Positions 16,104 to 23,345 of a DNA stretch of 24,960 nt are shown here, in pieces. The position numbers and the translations under genes were made by a program. Positions within the stretch are counted from its first letter, which is position 1; the number at the start of each line of letters is the position of its first letter. This stretch comes from Candidatus Bathyarchaeota archaeon (lineage in GTDB: Archaea > Thermoproteota > CALKCG01 > B24 > JAGTQN01): positions 1 to 24,960 of the forward strand of contig JAGTQN010000012.1 in assembly GCA_018396395.1 (NCBI GenBank). Reading direction: 5' to 3'. The notes under the pieces were generated by a model. The model worked only from the letters and a program-made list of their open reading frames with translations, was not told the origin of the DNA and did no database searches.

Positions 16104-17045
16104 TTACCTGGGAGCCTCTTCAAGCTTTAAGGCTGTCAGTTCCTTCCTTCCATCTCTAAAAAGAAGGATGCTAATCCTTTCCCCAACCTCTGCGGTCTCT
16201 AGATACTTCCGAAGATCCTCGATGCTCTTTGTTTCATCTTCCCCGAGCCTTAGAATAATATCTCCCTCTTCGATTCCAGCCTTATGGGCAGGGCCGAAGG
16301 GAAGGACCCTCACGATAAGAACACCATTCATTGCTGGAATTCCCAATTGATCTGCGAGCCCAGGTGTCAAAGTTACGCCGATGAGGCCTAACCAAGGGCG
16401 CCTTATTCTTCCAAAGCTCATCAAGTCCTTCACACTTCTCTTCGCATCGTTTATAGGTATGGCAAATCCTATGCCTTGGGCATAGGGAATCATGGCCGTG
16501 TTTATTCCCACGACTTCTCCATTCAAATTGACTAAGGGGCCACCACTATTCCCTGGATTGATGGCTGCATCGGTCTGTATGAGATTTTCGAAAATCCTTT
16601 CCCCTGCAGCTATGTGGCGATTAAGGGCGCTTACGAGGCCTAAAGTGACGGTCGGTCCTCCCCCTAGGAAAAAGCCGAAGGGATTTCCTATGGCTACAAC
16701 TATCTGTCCAACCCTCAGCCCATCAGAGTCCCCTAGTTCAACGGTCTTTAATCCCTCCTCTTCGACCTTTATGAGGGCAACATCCCTATTCCTATCGACA
16801 CCTACGATGATTCCAGGAAGCCTCCTTCCGTCTGCCATCGTCACTGTGACCTTCGAGCTTCCCATCACGACATGGCTATTGGAGACCAAATATCCCTTTG
16901 GATCTATGATGAAACCAGAGCCCATTCCCTGAACAGGTTGGGCATGGAAAAAATAATCTTGAACGATGTGCACAGTACTTATGTTAACAACGGATGGTGC
17001 CACTTTCTCAACGGCTTTAATGATTCTATCGTCTAGAGAAACCAT
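16104..17045 (-). CDS. HtrA/Deg-like serine protease with PDZ domain, no signal peptide
   Basis: Trypsin-like protease plus one PDZ domain, 313 residues from the chosen start. Catalytic triad in the usual context: His58 (LVSNSHVV), Asp88 (NRDVALIKV), Ser167 (DAAINPGNSGGPL). The PDZ domain covers about residues 214-313 (RRPWLGLIGVTLTP, GPAHKAGIEEGDIILRLGED). DegP-type proteases degrade or refold damaged proteins, usually outside the membrane; this one starts MVSLDDRIIKAVEKVAPSVV and has neither signal peptide nor anchor, so it is probably cytoplasmic. The frame is open 64 codons further up to a TTG at 17237, but that part lacks family similarity, and a TATA box at 17074-17086 sits inside it, about 35 nt before the ATG at 17045. 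GGGTGG lies about 8 nt upstream of that ATG. Confidence 0.88.
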   Translation of the reverse strand: MVSLDDRIIKAVEKVAPSVVNISTVHIVQDYFFHAQPVQGMGSGFIIDPKGYLVSNSHVVMGSSKVTVTMADGRRLPGIIVGVDRNRDVALIKVEEEGLKTVELGDSDGLRVGQIVVAIGNPFGFFLGGGPTVTLGLVSALNRHIAAGERIFENLIQTDAAINPGNSGGPLVNLNGEVVGINTAMIPYAQGIGFAIPINDAKRSVKDLMSFGRIRRPWLGLIGVTLTPGLADQLGIPAMNGVLIVRVLPFGPAHKAGIEEGDIILRLGEDETKSIEDLRKYLETAEVGERISILLFRDGRKELTALKLEEAPR

Positions 17046-17073
17046 GGATAAAGCCACCCTTTTCCATGATAGG

Positions 17074-17086
17074 CCTTTTATAAAGG
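17074..17086 (-). promoter_or_regulatory. TATA-box promoter of the HtrA-like gene
   Basis: CCTTTATAAAAGG on the minus strand is a strong, nearly palindromic archaeal TATA box. Its centre predicts transcription start near 17054, leaving a leader of about 9 nt before the ATG at 17045. Confidence 0.6.
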
Positions 17087-17237
17087 TTCTTCGAAAGCCC
17101 TCAGAGAGTTTTTGAGATAACTTCCGCCTGAGGATTTTTTCAGCTCTGAAGCCTTCATCTTCGAAGATTTTGAGTTCCTTTATCAGGAAGCTATGATGAG
17201 GGAAGGATCTTAGAAGGGCATCATTATCTGAATCCAA

Positions 17238-18218
17238 CTATGCTACCAGAATCGGCTTACCTGTTCTAGCAGATCGATAGGCAGTATCCAGAGCCTACCC
17301 TTCCAAGTCCCCACTCCCTCCTTGCCCTGGAATTCGAGGATCTCGGTCCTTTAGGATCGATTCTACGAATATTGCTAAAGTCTCCGTCAAGAATGAAGGA
17401 CATGTGGTGAGAACCTTCGTTTCAAGTGGCATATTTTGCCGACATATTGTAAGCTTTCCTGCCCTTTATGTATAGATTCTTCCCTTTTCTCCAAAAAACA
17501 AGCAAAGGCATCATGGCCAAAGGCATGATATTCAATATCCGCTTCCGAGATCGTTCCGCTTTCATGCCTTACGAGAATGTGGCTCTTAATTTCCTCCTCT
17601 TTCTTCAAATTCCATCATGACATAGACTTCCTTTGACTTCAGGATGCAACATAAAGTGCGAGATCCACGTCGTAAAGCCGCCATGCGGCAACAGCCCACC
17701 ACCTGCCATGAATGGATCCCTTATCCAGTGGCTTACAGATCCTTGTGGAGGCCGTATCTTCGCAAAGACGTACTTTAGTCTTCTAATATCTCCTTCGAGC
17801 CCTAGACGGGCGGGCTCGAAGTGACTGGGCTCATAATGTTGGCTAAAGCCGGTCATCATTTATAATAGCCTTCCTCGCGGTATCTAGCATGGCCTAGGAT
17901 TCCTCTAAGGATGCTCCGAAGGCTTCTCTACACAGAGATGGAGACCTTTTTTCGATGACTTTTAAGGCTGCTGGTTTGTGGGCGTTATGGGCTAATGCAA
18001 TCGTGATGGCATCAGCCATTGTTTCATTCATGGCCCTCTGAAATGGACACACGACCCTTTACACCCATCTCTTCAGCCAAAGCCCTTACCTTCTCAATAT
18101 CAATATCAATATTCCTTCCCACGACTCCAACAAGCTCTGCCCTTGGAATTGCCTTCTCGAAACGCAGTGCAGCTTGCCCCCAACCACCCGTCCCTACGAA
18201 GAGGGCCCTCAATTTCAA
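17238..18218 (-). pseudogene. Degraded Gfo/Idh/MocA-family oxidoreductase
   Basis: About 327 codons, the normal family length, spread over several frames. From the TTG at 18218 with GGAAGGAAG upstream: MKLRALFVGTGGWGQAALRF (Rossmann glycine motif). After a shift near 18031: MADAITIALAHNAHKPAALK, then LCREAFGASLEES, where the catalytic EKP has become REA, and an in-frame TAG at 17894-17896. After a shift near 17865: MMTGFSQHYEP, HWIRDPFMAGGGLLPHGG. After another near 17608: SHILVRHESGTISEADIEY. The last frame ends ALDTAYRSARTGKPILVA with TAG at 17238-17240. At least four frame changes plus a stop and a lost catalytic lysine show a dead gene. It ends just upstream of the HtrA promoter. It differs from the intact paralogue at 13658 (GTGGWG against GCGWAG). 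Confidence 0.85.
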
Positions 18219-18497
18219 GGATCTTCCTTCATCGAGAGAACCTTTTTTAGATTTTTTAAGAACTCAACGTCCCCATTTTTCTTTGCCAGACTGAAGGCCT
18301 CTTGTTATTATGACATTCTAAAGGTTAATTCAAATGGATCTGAAAACTCTAATCCTCTAAGGCTACCGAGGCAAGTTTCATGTTTAAGGGATCTTTGCCA
18401 AAAGCTTAGGATTGATAGATTAGATTAAGTATAAATGGGTTCGTATGTTTTATAACAACTAAAAGAAGGGTCCTTTAAAACATAATGGTGGAAACTT
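18219..18497. promoter_or_regulatory. Divergent intergenic region with promoter for the ABC-2 permease
   Basis: TTTATAAC at 18448-18455 is TATA-like and would start transcription near 18477, with GGTGG at 18486-18490 serving the ATG at 18498. A second candidate, GTATAAATG, lies near 18429-18437. T-runs at about 18245-18257 have no assigned gene. No coding content is seen. Confidence 0.35.
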
Positions 18498-19442
18498 ATG
18501 GCGGATATGTTCACTGTAGCCTCGAAGGAATTTGCCGATATGGTCAAGGGGAAAAGGTTCCTCATACTCATCGTCATATTCGGATTAGTAATGACAGTAG
18601 CAATGGCTACGATATACATTCAAGTTATGCGATTGATGGAGGGAATTCCTGGAGCAGCCATGCCGAGGGGGTTCCTAGGTCTCATCACCTTCACCCTTAG
18701 CGGTACGATGTCATATTTCGGACCCGTGATGGGCCTTGCTTTGGGCTGCGATGCGATTTCTGGAGAAAGGGAGAAGGGTACGTTGAAGATAGTTCTCGTT
18801 CAGCCCGTCTTCAGGGACACCATCATAAACGGGAAATTTGTCGCGGCAGCCTCAGCCGTATCCTTGGCTATAGTATTTTCCTCCATGGTGAATGTAGGAA
18901 TTGCTATAATCCTCATCGGAGTCACTCCATCTGTCGAGGAAGGAATCAGGATGGCGCTTTTTCTGATATTCTCTATTCTTTTTACAATGATGTATTATGG
19001 CATTTCCATCTTCTTTTCAACGATTTTAAAGAAGACTTCCCAAAGTGTCATCCTTGGCGTTACCTTGTGGGCTCTCTTTACCTTTGTCATACCCATCATC
19101 GCATCCCTCATCGCCTTTACAATGGTATGGCCGATTGTTACGCCTGGGCAGGAGGATAGTGTAGAAAGGATGAGGAATTTCACAGCTATAGTGGAGGGAA
19201 TATCTTCGATCACACCGAACTATCATTTTGGTAAAATAGCCCAGTATCTCCTAAACCCCTATGCCACTACCGGAGGATATATACAAACTCAACCTCAAAC
19301 TCAACCTCAACCGATCCAAGAAGCCGCGCCAATAACAACGAGCCTCATCAATGCAGGACCACACATTCTTCTTTTATCCATAGCTACCATGCTAGCTTTC
19401 TTCGCTTCTTACATGGCCTTCACAAGGCAAGAGGTTCGATGA
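18498..19442 (+). CDS. ABC-2 type transporter permease
   Basis: Integral membrane subunit of an ABC exporter, 314 residues with about six hydrophobic segments (near residues 20-42, 62-85, 112-140, 150-172, 182-210 and 290-308). DAISGEREKGTLKIVLVQPV after the second segment is the cytoplasmic signature of the NosY/ABC-2 permease group. The predicted extracellular loop between the fifth and sixth segments ends in a Q/P/T repeat (QTQPQTQPQPQP-like) encoded by a 12-bp tandem repeat. These permeases need an ATP-binding subunit; none is next to this gene or anywhere in the window, so the partner must be elsewhere. The substrate is unknown. Starts ATG with GGTGG upstream. Confidence 0.82.
   Translation: MADMFTVASKEFADMVKGKRFLILIVIFGLVMTVAMATIYIQVMRLMEGIPGAAMPRGFLGLITFTLSGTMSYFGPVMGLALGCDAISGEREKGTLKIVLVQPVFRDTIINGKFVAAASAVSLAIVFSSMVNVGIAIILIGVTPSVEEGIRMALFLIFSILFTMMYYGISIFFSTILKKTSQSVILGVTLWALFTFVIPIIASLIAFTMVWPIVTPGQEDSVERMRNFTAIVEGISSITPNYHFGKIAQYLLNPYATTGGYIQTQPQTQPQPIQEAAPITTSLINAGPHILLLSIATMLAFFASYMAFTRQEVR
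19284..19312 (+). repeat. 12-bp tandem repeat within the ABC-2 permease gene
   Basis: CAAACTCAACCT occurs twice in direct succession (19284-19295, 19296-19307), with a partial third unit. It is in frame and adds Gln-Thr-Gln-Pro to a loop, so its copy number may vary without breaking the gene. Confidence 0.8.
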
Positions 19443-19519
19443 TGGAGAATCCTTTCGGTAAGGGAGGACTTTGTAACGAAATATTCCTTTCATGGGTTTC
19501 TTTCAAGGAATCCTTAGGA

Positions 19520-20734
19520 TTATCCTCGTCTTGAGGTTGCAACGATCTTAATGACGTCCCTGTCCCTAAGGACGTATTCCTTTGGCATCTTCAACCCAGT
19601 TCTAGCGTCGATGGCGTGAAGTAAAGTCTTAGCTAGGTCGCTATGGATCTCCCTTGCCAAGTCGGCCACGGTAGCCTCTTGGGGCATTAGGAAGACATCT
19701 GGAAGCACATTTCCATCGTGATCTGAGAGGCTCTTCTCGTCCTCCACCGGATAAACGGCATTCATTCTCAAAAGTTTAAAGACTGCCACATTTATCGCAA
19801 ACTGGACGCCTGTCCTCATCCACCGAGAAAACACCTTTTGTTGAACATATTCCAAGGCCCATTTTTGCTTATCTGTAAGGACAGATGAATCGAGGACTTT
19901 GAAATCCTCCTCTCCCGGAAGGTACTTTACAAAGCCCTTCTGCTCAGCCCTTCTTAGGACTAACTCCGCCTCAGCGGAGCATGGGACCACGGGTATTGGA
20001 CTGAGCTTGGCTATAAGCCTCTCATAGTTCTCATTTGCCGTCGGAAGGTCGATCTTATTCGCCACAACAACAGTAGGTTTCGCAATCCGTCTGAGGGCTA
20101 TGACGAAGGATCTTAGGTCTTCAGGGCTCCATTCTTGGAACTTCCGTTCCTCAAGGCCTGTAGCCTTTAAGGCCGATAATATATGGAATTCATTGATCCT
20201 TAGGCCTGTGAAGGCGGTAAGAAGCGCATCCTTGAGGCGGCTTCTACGGCTTTCAAGAAGGCGCAGGATTTGCCCCCTTTTGCCTTCCAGAATCTTGATC
20301 ATCCAAAGGATGAGCTCCTCTTCAATGTCCTCTACGTCCCTGATAGGATCTCCTGTCCCTGGATCGCATACCTTTCCCTCGGCATCGACACTTCCCGAAA
20401 CATCTACAACATGGAGGAGGGCATCTGCCTGGGCCGCGACCGAAAGAAATTGGTTTCCCAAGCCTTTTCCTGCCCAAGCGCCTTTAATGAGCCCTGGAAG
20501 ATCAACGATTTCCACGGGTATGAATCTGAAACCTTCAAGGCATGCCGAGTTCCTCGGATTATCCTTCACATTAAACTCCCTGCAAACGCAGAAGGTCCTG
20601 GCATAGCCTATACCGTAATTTGGGGCCTTCGTTGTGAAGGGATAATTGGCAATCTCGGCGTTTAGAAGAGTTGCAGCATTAAAAAAGGTTGTCTTTCCCG
20701 TATTCGTCTTTCCTATGATGCCGATCCTAATCAT
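19520..20734 (-). CDS. ychF: YchF/Obg-like GTPase with TGS domain
   Basis: A 404-residue P-loop NTPase of the archaeal YchF/OLA1-related group, translation-associated and probably ribosome-binding. G1 is GIIGKTNTGKTTFFNAAT close to the N-terminus; NYPFTTKAPNYGIGYAR is switch I; the archaeal insert FCVCREFNVKDNPRNSACL carries three cysteines; G3 is VDLPGL followed by KGLGNQFLS; G4 is ANKIDLP. The C-terminal TGS domain ends with HAIDARTGLKMPKEYVLRDR and DVIKIVATS. I chose the ATG at 20734 (MIRIGIIGK) over the upstream ATG at 20761, because the TATA box at 20767-20775 predicts a transcript start between the two. Confidence 0.88.
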   Translation of the reverse strand: MIRIGIIGKTNTGKTTFFNAATLLNAEIANYPFTTKAPNYGIGYARTFCVCREFNVKDNPRNSACLEGFRFIPVEIVDLPGLIKGAWAGKGLGNQFLSVAAQADALLHVVDVSGSVDAEGKVCDPGTGDPIRDVEDIEEELILWMIKILEGKRGQILRLLESRRSRLKDALLTAFTGLRINEFHILSALKATGLEERKFQEWSPEDLRSFVIALRRIAKPTVVVANKIDLPTANENYERLIAKLSPIPVVPCSAEAELVLRRAEQKGFVKYLPGEEDFKVLDSSVLTDKQKWALEYVQQKVFSRWMRTGVQFAINVAVFKLLRMNAVYPVEDEKSLSDHDGNVLPDVFLMPQEATVADLAREIHSDLAKTLLHAIDARTGLKMPKEYVLRDRDVIKIVATSRRG

Positions 20735-20766
20735 AACCAACCGCCGATGCTCCCTGATCATCCACA

Positions 20767-20775
20767 GTTTTTAAA
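20767..20775 (-). promoter_or_regulatory. TATA-box promoter of the YchF-type GTPase
   Basis: CTTTAAAAAC on the minus strand predicts transcription start near 20745, about 11 nt before the ATG at 20734, and would exclude the ATG at 20761 from the message. Confidence 0.5.
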
Positions 20776-20823
20776 GGCTAATAGCAGTTTGTGAGGACAT
20801 GGTTATTAACTTTGTCCACTTAC

Positions 20824-20838
20824 ATTCGGATTCCGAAT
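20824..20838. repeat. Short perfect palindrome upstream of the GTPase promoter
   Basis: ATTCGG-ATT-CCGAAT, two 6-bp arms with a 3-nt spacer, lies about 55 bp upstream of the GTPase TATA box and about 95 bp beyond the stop of the phosphoesterase gene. It could be a regulator site or a hairpin; nothing in the window names its partner. Confidence 0.4.
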
Positions 20839-20930
20839 CGTTCCTTGGCAGCCCCTCATCTATTCTATTTCTTTCTTTCTTTTTCCTTTCGTCTATCGAT
20901 TCGGGATGGGTAAATGCGATTCATTATCTC

Positions 20931-21329
20931 TTAAGAACTTCCCTTTTCCTTCGCGAGGAAGAGGAGCCAATTCTTCCCACTTCCGCGGCTTAGCTGAAGG
21001 AGTACATATCGCCCCTTCATGCGATTCCCCTCAAGGCGGAAGACGATTTTTGATGGCTTTCGACTCTCCAAGACATAACTTCCCGAGTCCCATATCTTCA
21101 CGGTACCTGCACCATACTGGCCTTCAGGAATCGTTCCTTCGAAGGTGATATAGCTTAGGGGATGATCCTCAACCTGAACAGCTAATCGCCTAATCCCTGG
21201 TTTTGTTGGAGGTTCCTTCGGAATGGCCCAGGATTTTAGGACACCATCCATTTCGAGCCTAAAGTCCCAGTGGTCATGGGTTGCCTTATGAAATTGAACG
21301 ACAAAGCGTGGCTTTGACTCATCCTGCAA
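20931..21329 (-). CDS. Stand-alone DNA 3'-phosphoesterase (LigD PE-like)
   Basis: A 132-residue protein consisting only of the PE domain otherwise fused to bacterial LigD. It removes 3'-phosphate and trims 3'-ribonucleotides from DNA ends in a metal-dependent way; a free-standing archaeal homologue is known from Korarchaeum. Active-site blocks: FVVQFHKATHDHWDFRLEMD (residues 9-28, with His14, His20, Asp22 and Arg24) and VEDHPLSYITFEGTIPEGQY (His56, Tyr60), then GAGTVKIWDSG. No ligase or polymerase domain is attached or nearby, and no Ku gene is in the window. TTG start with GAGGG about 8 nt upstream. An AATAAATTTATT box near 21356-21367 may be its promoter. XPF and RNase HIII lie upstream on the same strand. 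Confidence 0.88.
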   Translation of the reverse strand: MQDESKPRFVVQFHKATHDHWDFRLEMDGVLKSWAIPKEPPTKPGIRRLAVQVEDHPLSYITFEGTIPEGQYGAGTVKIWDSGSYVLESRKPSKIVFRLEGNRMKGRYVLLQLSRGSGKNWLLFLAKEKGSS

Positions 21330-21533
21330 GGGTATCGCCCTCTTCTTCCCCTTCGAATAAATTTATTAGAATGCCTTTAAGTTCGATGATGATTTTCATT
21401 TTCGATCTTAACCATGAATTTTGTAGCTGCCATAACTTTTTCTATAGCCTTTTCCATGCAACCACAAAATCCTTAGTGAAGAGCCTTCATTTTTATTTTA
21501 TAAGCACTTCAGATCGTTCATCCATCCTTTGAG
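21330..21533. other. Spacer between phosphoesterase and XPF genes
   Basis: This 204-bp stretch holds the probable promoter of the phosphoesterase and, nearer 21480-21500, T/A-rich sequence. No gene or RNA is recognised. Confidence 0.35.
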
Positions 21534-22199
21534 CTAGGGACGTTTATACTCGCTTGCAAGGACCCTCCTTATTTCCCTAGCCTTCTTTAAACCTACCTTC
21601 TCAACCTTAGTAAGCTCCTCCTCCGATGCCGTCGCAAGCCTTTCGATGGTACCAAAGTGTCTCAATAGACCTCTGGCTAGCTTTAGTCCAACTCCTGGAA
21701 GCTCTGAAACGATTATTTCCTGGCGATCTGTAAGGGTCTTTGCCCTTTTCTTTGGAAGCCTTAAAACCTCCTTGGAGCCATTTTGCTCATGTTTTGCCAT
21801 GATTGCCAAGAACGCTGCCGTATCTGAGGCATCGATGGTGATGAGAACGGGAATTCCATAGTCTAGGATGAGGGAACTGAGGGCCCCTCTGATGGAATTG
21901 GGTTTGAAGCTAGAAAGGGAATAGAGAAGGCGTCCTTCAATGATGAGGACTGGTCTATCGAAGTGATCAACCATATCTGAAGCCTGTTTGAAAAGCCTTC
22001 CATCTTCGATAGAATGGAGAAAATCCCTTGTAGTCTTTCGCTCGACGATTACTCTATCGCTCAGCTGGTAATCGCCAACCTCAAGCCTTTGAGTAACAAC
22101 CTTAACTCCAAGATTCGATAGTATCTTCACCACTTCGTTTGTAGCTTCTCGAAGATCTACAACAATCCTTACATTTCCAACCTTAGTCTTCCTATTCAT
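21534..22199 (-). CDS. xpf: XPF/ERCC4-family structure-specific endonuclease (short form)
   Basis: A 221-residue helicase-less XPF like that of Crenarchaeota and relatives. The nuclease domain has VVDLRE (residues 13-18), GDYQLSD and the ERKxxxD signature VERKTTRDFLHSIEDGRLFK (52-71). A C-terminal tandem helix-hairpin-helix follows: SELPGVGLKLARGLLRHFG and LTKVEKVGLKKAREIRRVL. The dimeric enzyme cuts 3' flaps, forks and nicked branched DNA, usually stimulated by PCNA. I see no clear PCNA-interacting motif at the C-terminus, which ends ASEYKRP, unlike crenarchaeal XPF; this is an absence judged by eye. ATG start. RNase HIII lies 129 bp upstream. Confidence 0.92.
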   Translation of the reverse strand: MNRKTKVGNVRIVVDLREATNEVVKILSNLGVKVVTQRLEVGDYQLSDRVIVERKTTRDFLHSIEDGRLFKQASDMVDHFDRPVLIIEGRLLYSLSSFKPNSIRGALSSLILDYGIPVLITIDASDTAAFLAIMAKHEQNGSKEVLRLPKKRAKTLTDRQEIIVSELPGVGLKLARGLLRHFGTIERLATASEEELTKVEKVGLKKAREIRRVLASEYKRP

Positions 22200-22328
22200 C
22201 TTTTATAACAGCACCCCTTCGATCAATCGTTCATCCAGAGTTAAGATTAAGGTAAAAAGAAGCCAAGCCCTTCTTACCTGTTACGATTACGACATTATCC
22301 TACATTTCAACAATCGATAAAATCAGCA

Positions 22329-23219
22329 TCATCTGCCTAGCATTTTCTGAAGGTATGGTATCTTAAAGTAAGCTTCCGGCTCTTCAATCTTCAAGGCATC
22401 CATGGGCGAGATTTTTCTGAGATCCAAGGAGAGCTTTTCCGATTCCCTATCTATCCAAGCCTCCCAAGCAGCTTTTGCCAGGATGCCAGCCGCCGCTACA
22501 GCCACCACATCCTCAGCATCGGGAGCCTGAACAACCTTAATGGATCTAAGCCTTTGGATCCTCTGCAACCTCTCCTCAGTCTTAAGCCTATCGAATTCGT
22601 CGATGATGATGACGAAGGAAGCATCCTTCATTTTCCTTACGACCTTTTTATAGACTGAATCGATGGCTCTAGCATGTCCCCAGGCTATCAGATCGTTCAG
22701 GTTTTGGCCCCCTTCCCATAGTTCTTTTAGTAGTTTGTTGAATCGTCGTGGTGTGATCATGAAAACCTGGAAGCCTAAAGCGAGCTTCTTGATTTTCCGG
22801 GATATTTCTTCAATCCTTCTACGCCCCAATTCCTTGCTGTCCATGACCCCCTCAGCCCTAAGGGCTAACATCCCTTCAGGAGTCAGGGCTACTGCAGCGA
22901 TGGTTAATGGTCCTAGCCATTCCCCCTTCCCGGCTTCATCCGAGCCGATGATAACATCATATTCCGAAGGTTCTAACTTCAGTTCCTTTAATATTTCGAG
23001 TATAATGGGCTTAGCATCTTCTTGCGTGGCTACGACCTTTCCAGATGTATAACCTATGATCATCGCCTTCCCATATTTAACCCTGAAAAATTCATATGGA
23101 TTGGTAATGGGGAGGGGATAAACTGGCTTAAATTTTTTCAGCAAGGCATCCCGGAAGGCTTCCCTTTGATCCAAAGGGAGTTTTATGACATAGATCTGCG
23201 TGGCTTTCTTCTCCCCCAT
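22329..23219 (-). CDS. rnhC: Ribonuclease HIII
   Basis: A 296-residue RNase H type 2 enzyme cutting the RNA strand of RNA-DNA hybrids. The N-terminal 90 residues form a TBP-like substrate-binding domain (YEFFRVKYGKAMIIGYTSGK, residues 42-61, is the telltale stretch), which separates RNase HIII from the shorter RNase HII usual in archaea. The catalytic domain begins IIGSDEAGKGEWLGPLTIAA with Asp94 and Glu95. Next come MDSKEL (126-131) and VIIIDEFD with Asp207 and Asp210, then APDAEDVVAVAAAGILAKA. Four acidic catalytic residues can be accounted for, but the fourth is uncertain between Asp210 and Glu236/Asp237. ATG start. Located upstream of XPF and the phosphoesterase, downstream of the aldehyde oxidoreductase, all on one strand. 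Confidence 0.85.
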   Translation of the reverse strand: MGEKKATQIYVIKLPLDQREAFRDALLKKFKPVYPLPITNPYEFFRVKYGKAMIIGYTSGKVVATQEDAKPIILEILKELKLEPSEYDVIIGSDEAGKGEWLGPLTIAAVALTPEGMLALRAEGVMDSKELGRRRIEEISRKIKKLALGFQVFMITPRRFNKLLKELWEGGQNLNDLIAWGHARAIDSVYKKVVRKMKDASFVIIIDEFDRLKTEERLQRIQRLRSIKVVQAPDAEDVVAVAAAGILAKAAWEAWIDRESEKLSLDLRKISPMDALKIEEPEAYFKIPYLQKMLGR

Positions 23220-23305
23220 CCTGGCTCACATTCATTTATTTCGCGCCACTCTTACTTTTCATCTTTGTAAAAAGTTCTGTTTCATTGATGAAATAGGATA
23301 CCTTC

Positions 23306-23325
23306 ATTCCATTCCATTCCATTCC
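23306..23325 (+). repeat. Tandem ATTCC repeat upstream of RNase HIII
   Basis: Four exact ATTCC units followed by a decayed fifth (ATCCC) lie about 90 bp before the RNase HIII start and just after the aldehyde oxidoreductase stop. This is a short simple repeat of unknown role. Confidence 0.8.
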
Positions 23326-23345
23326 ATCCCATATCACATAGCTCT

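Noticed and set aside
17046..17237. 64-codon N-terminal extension of the HtrA-like frame
   Set aside because: No family similarity, TTG start without ribosome site, and an internal TATA box; treated as untranslated.
18485..18700. 71-codon frame overlapping the ABC permease start
   Set aside because: Shifted reading of the permease gene, which has clear membrane segments in its own frame.
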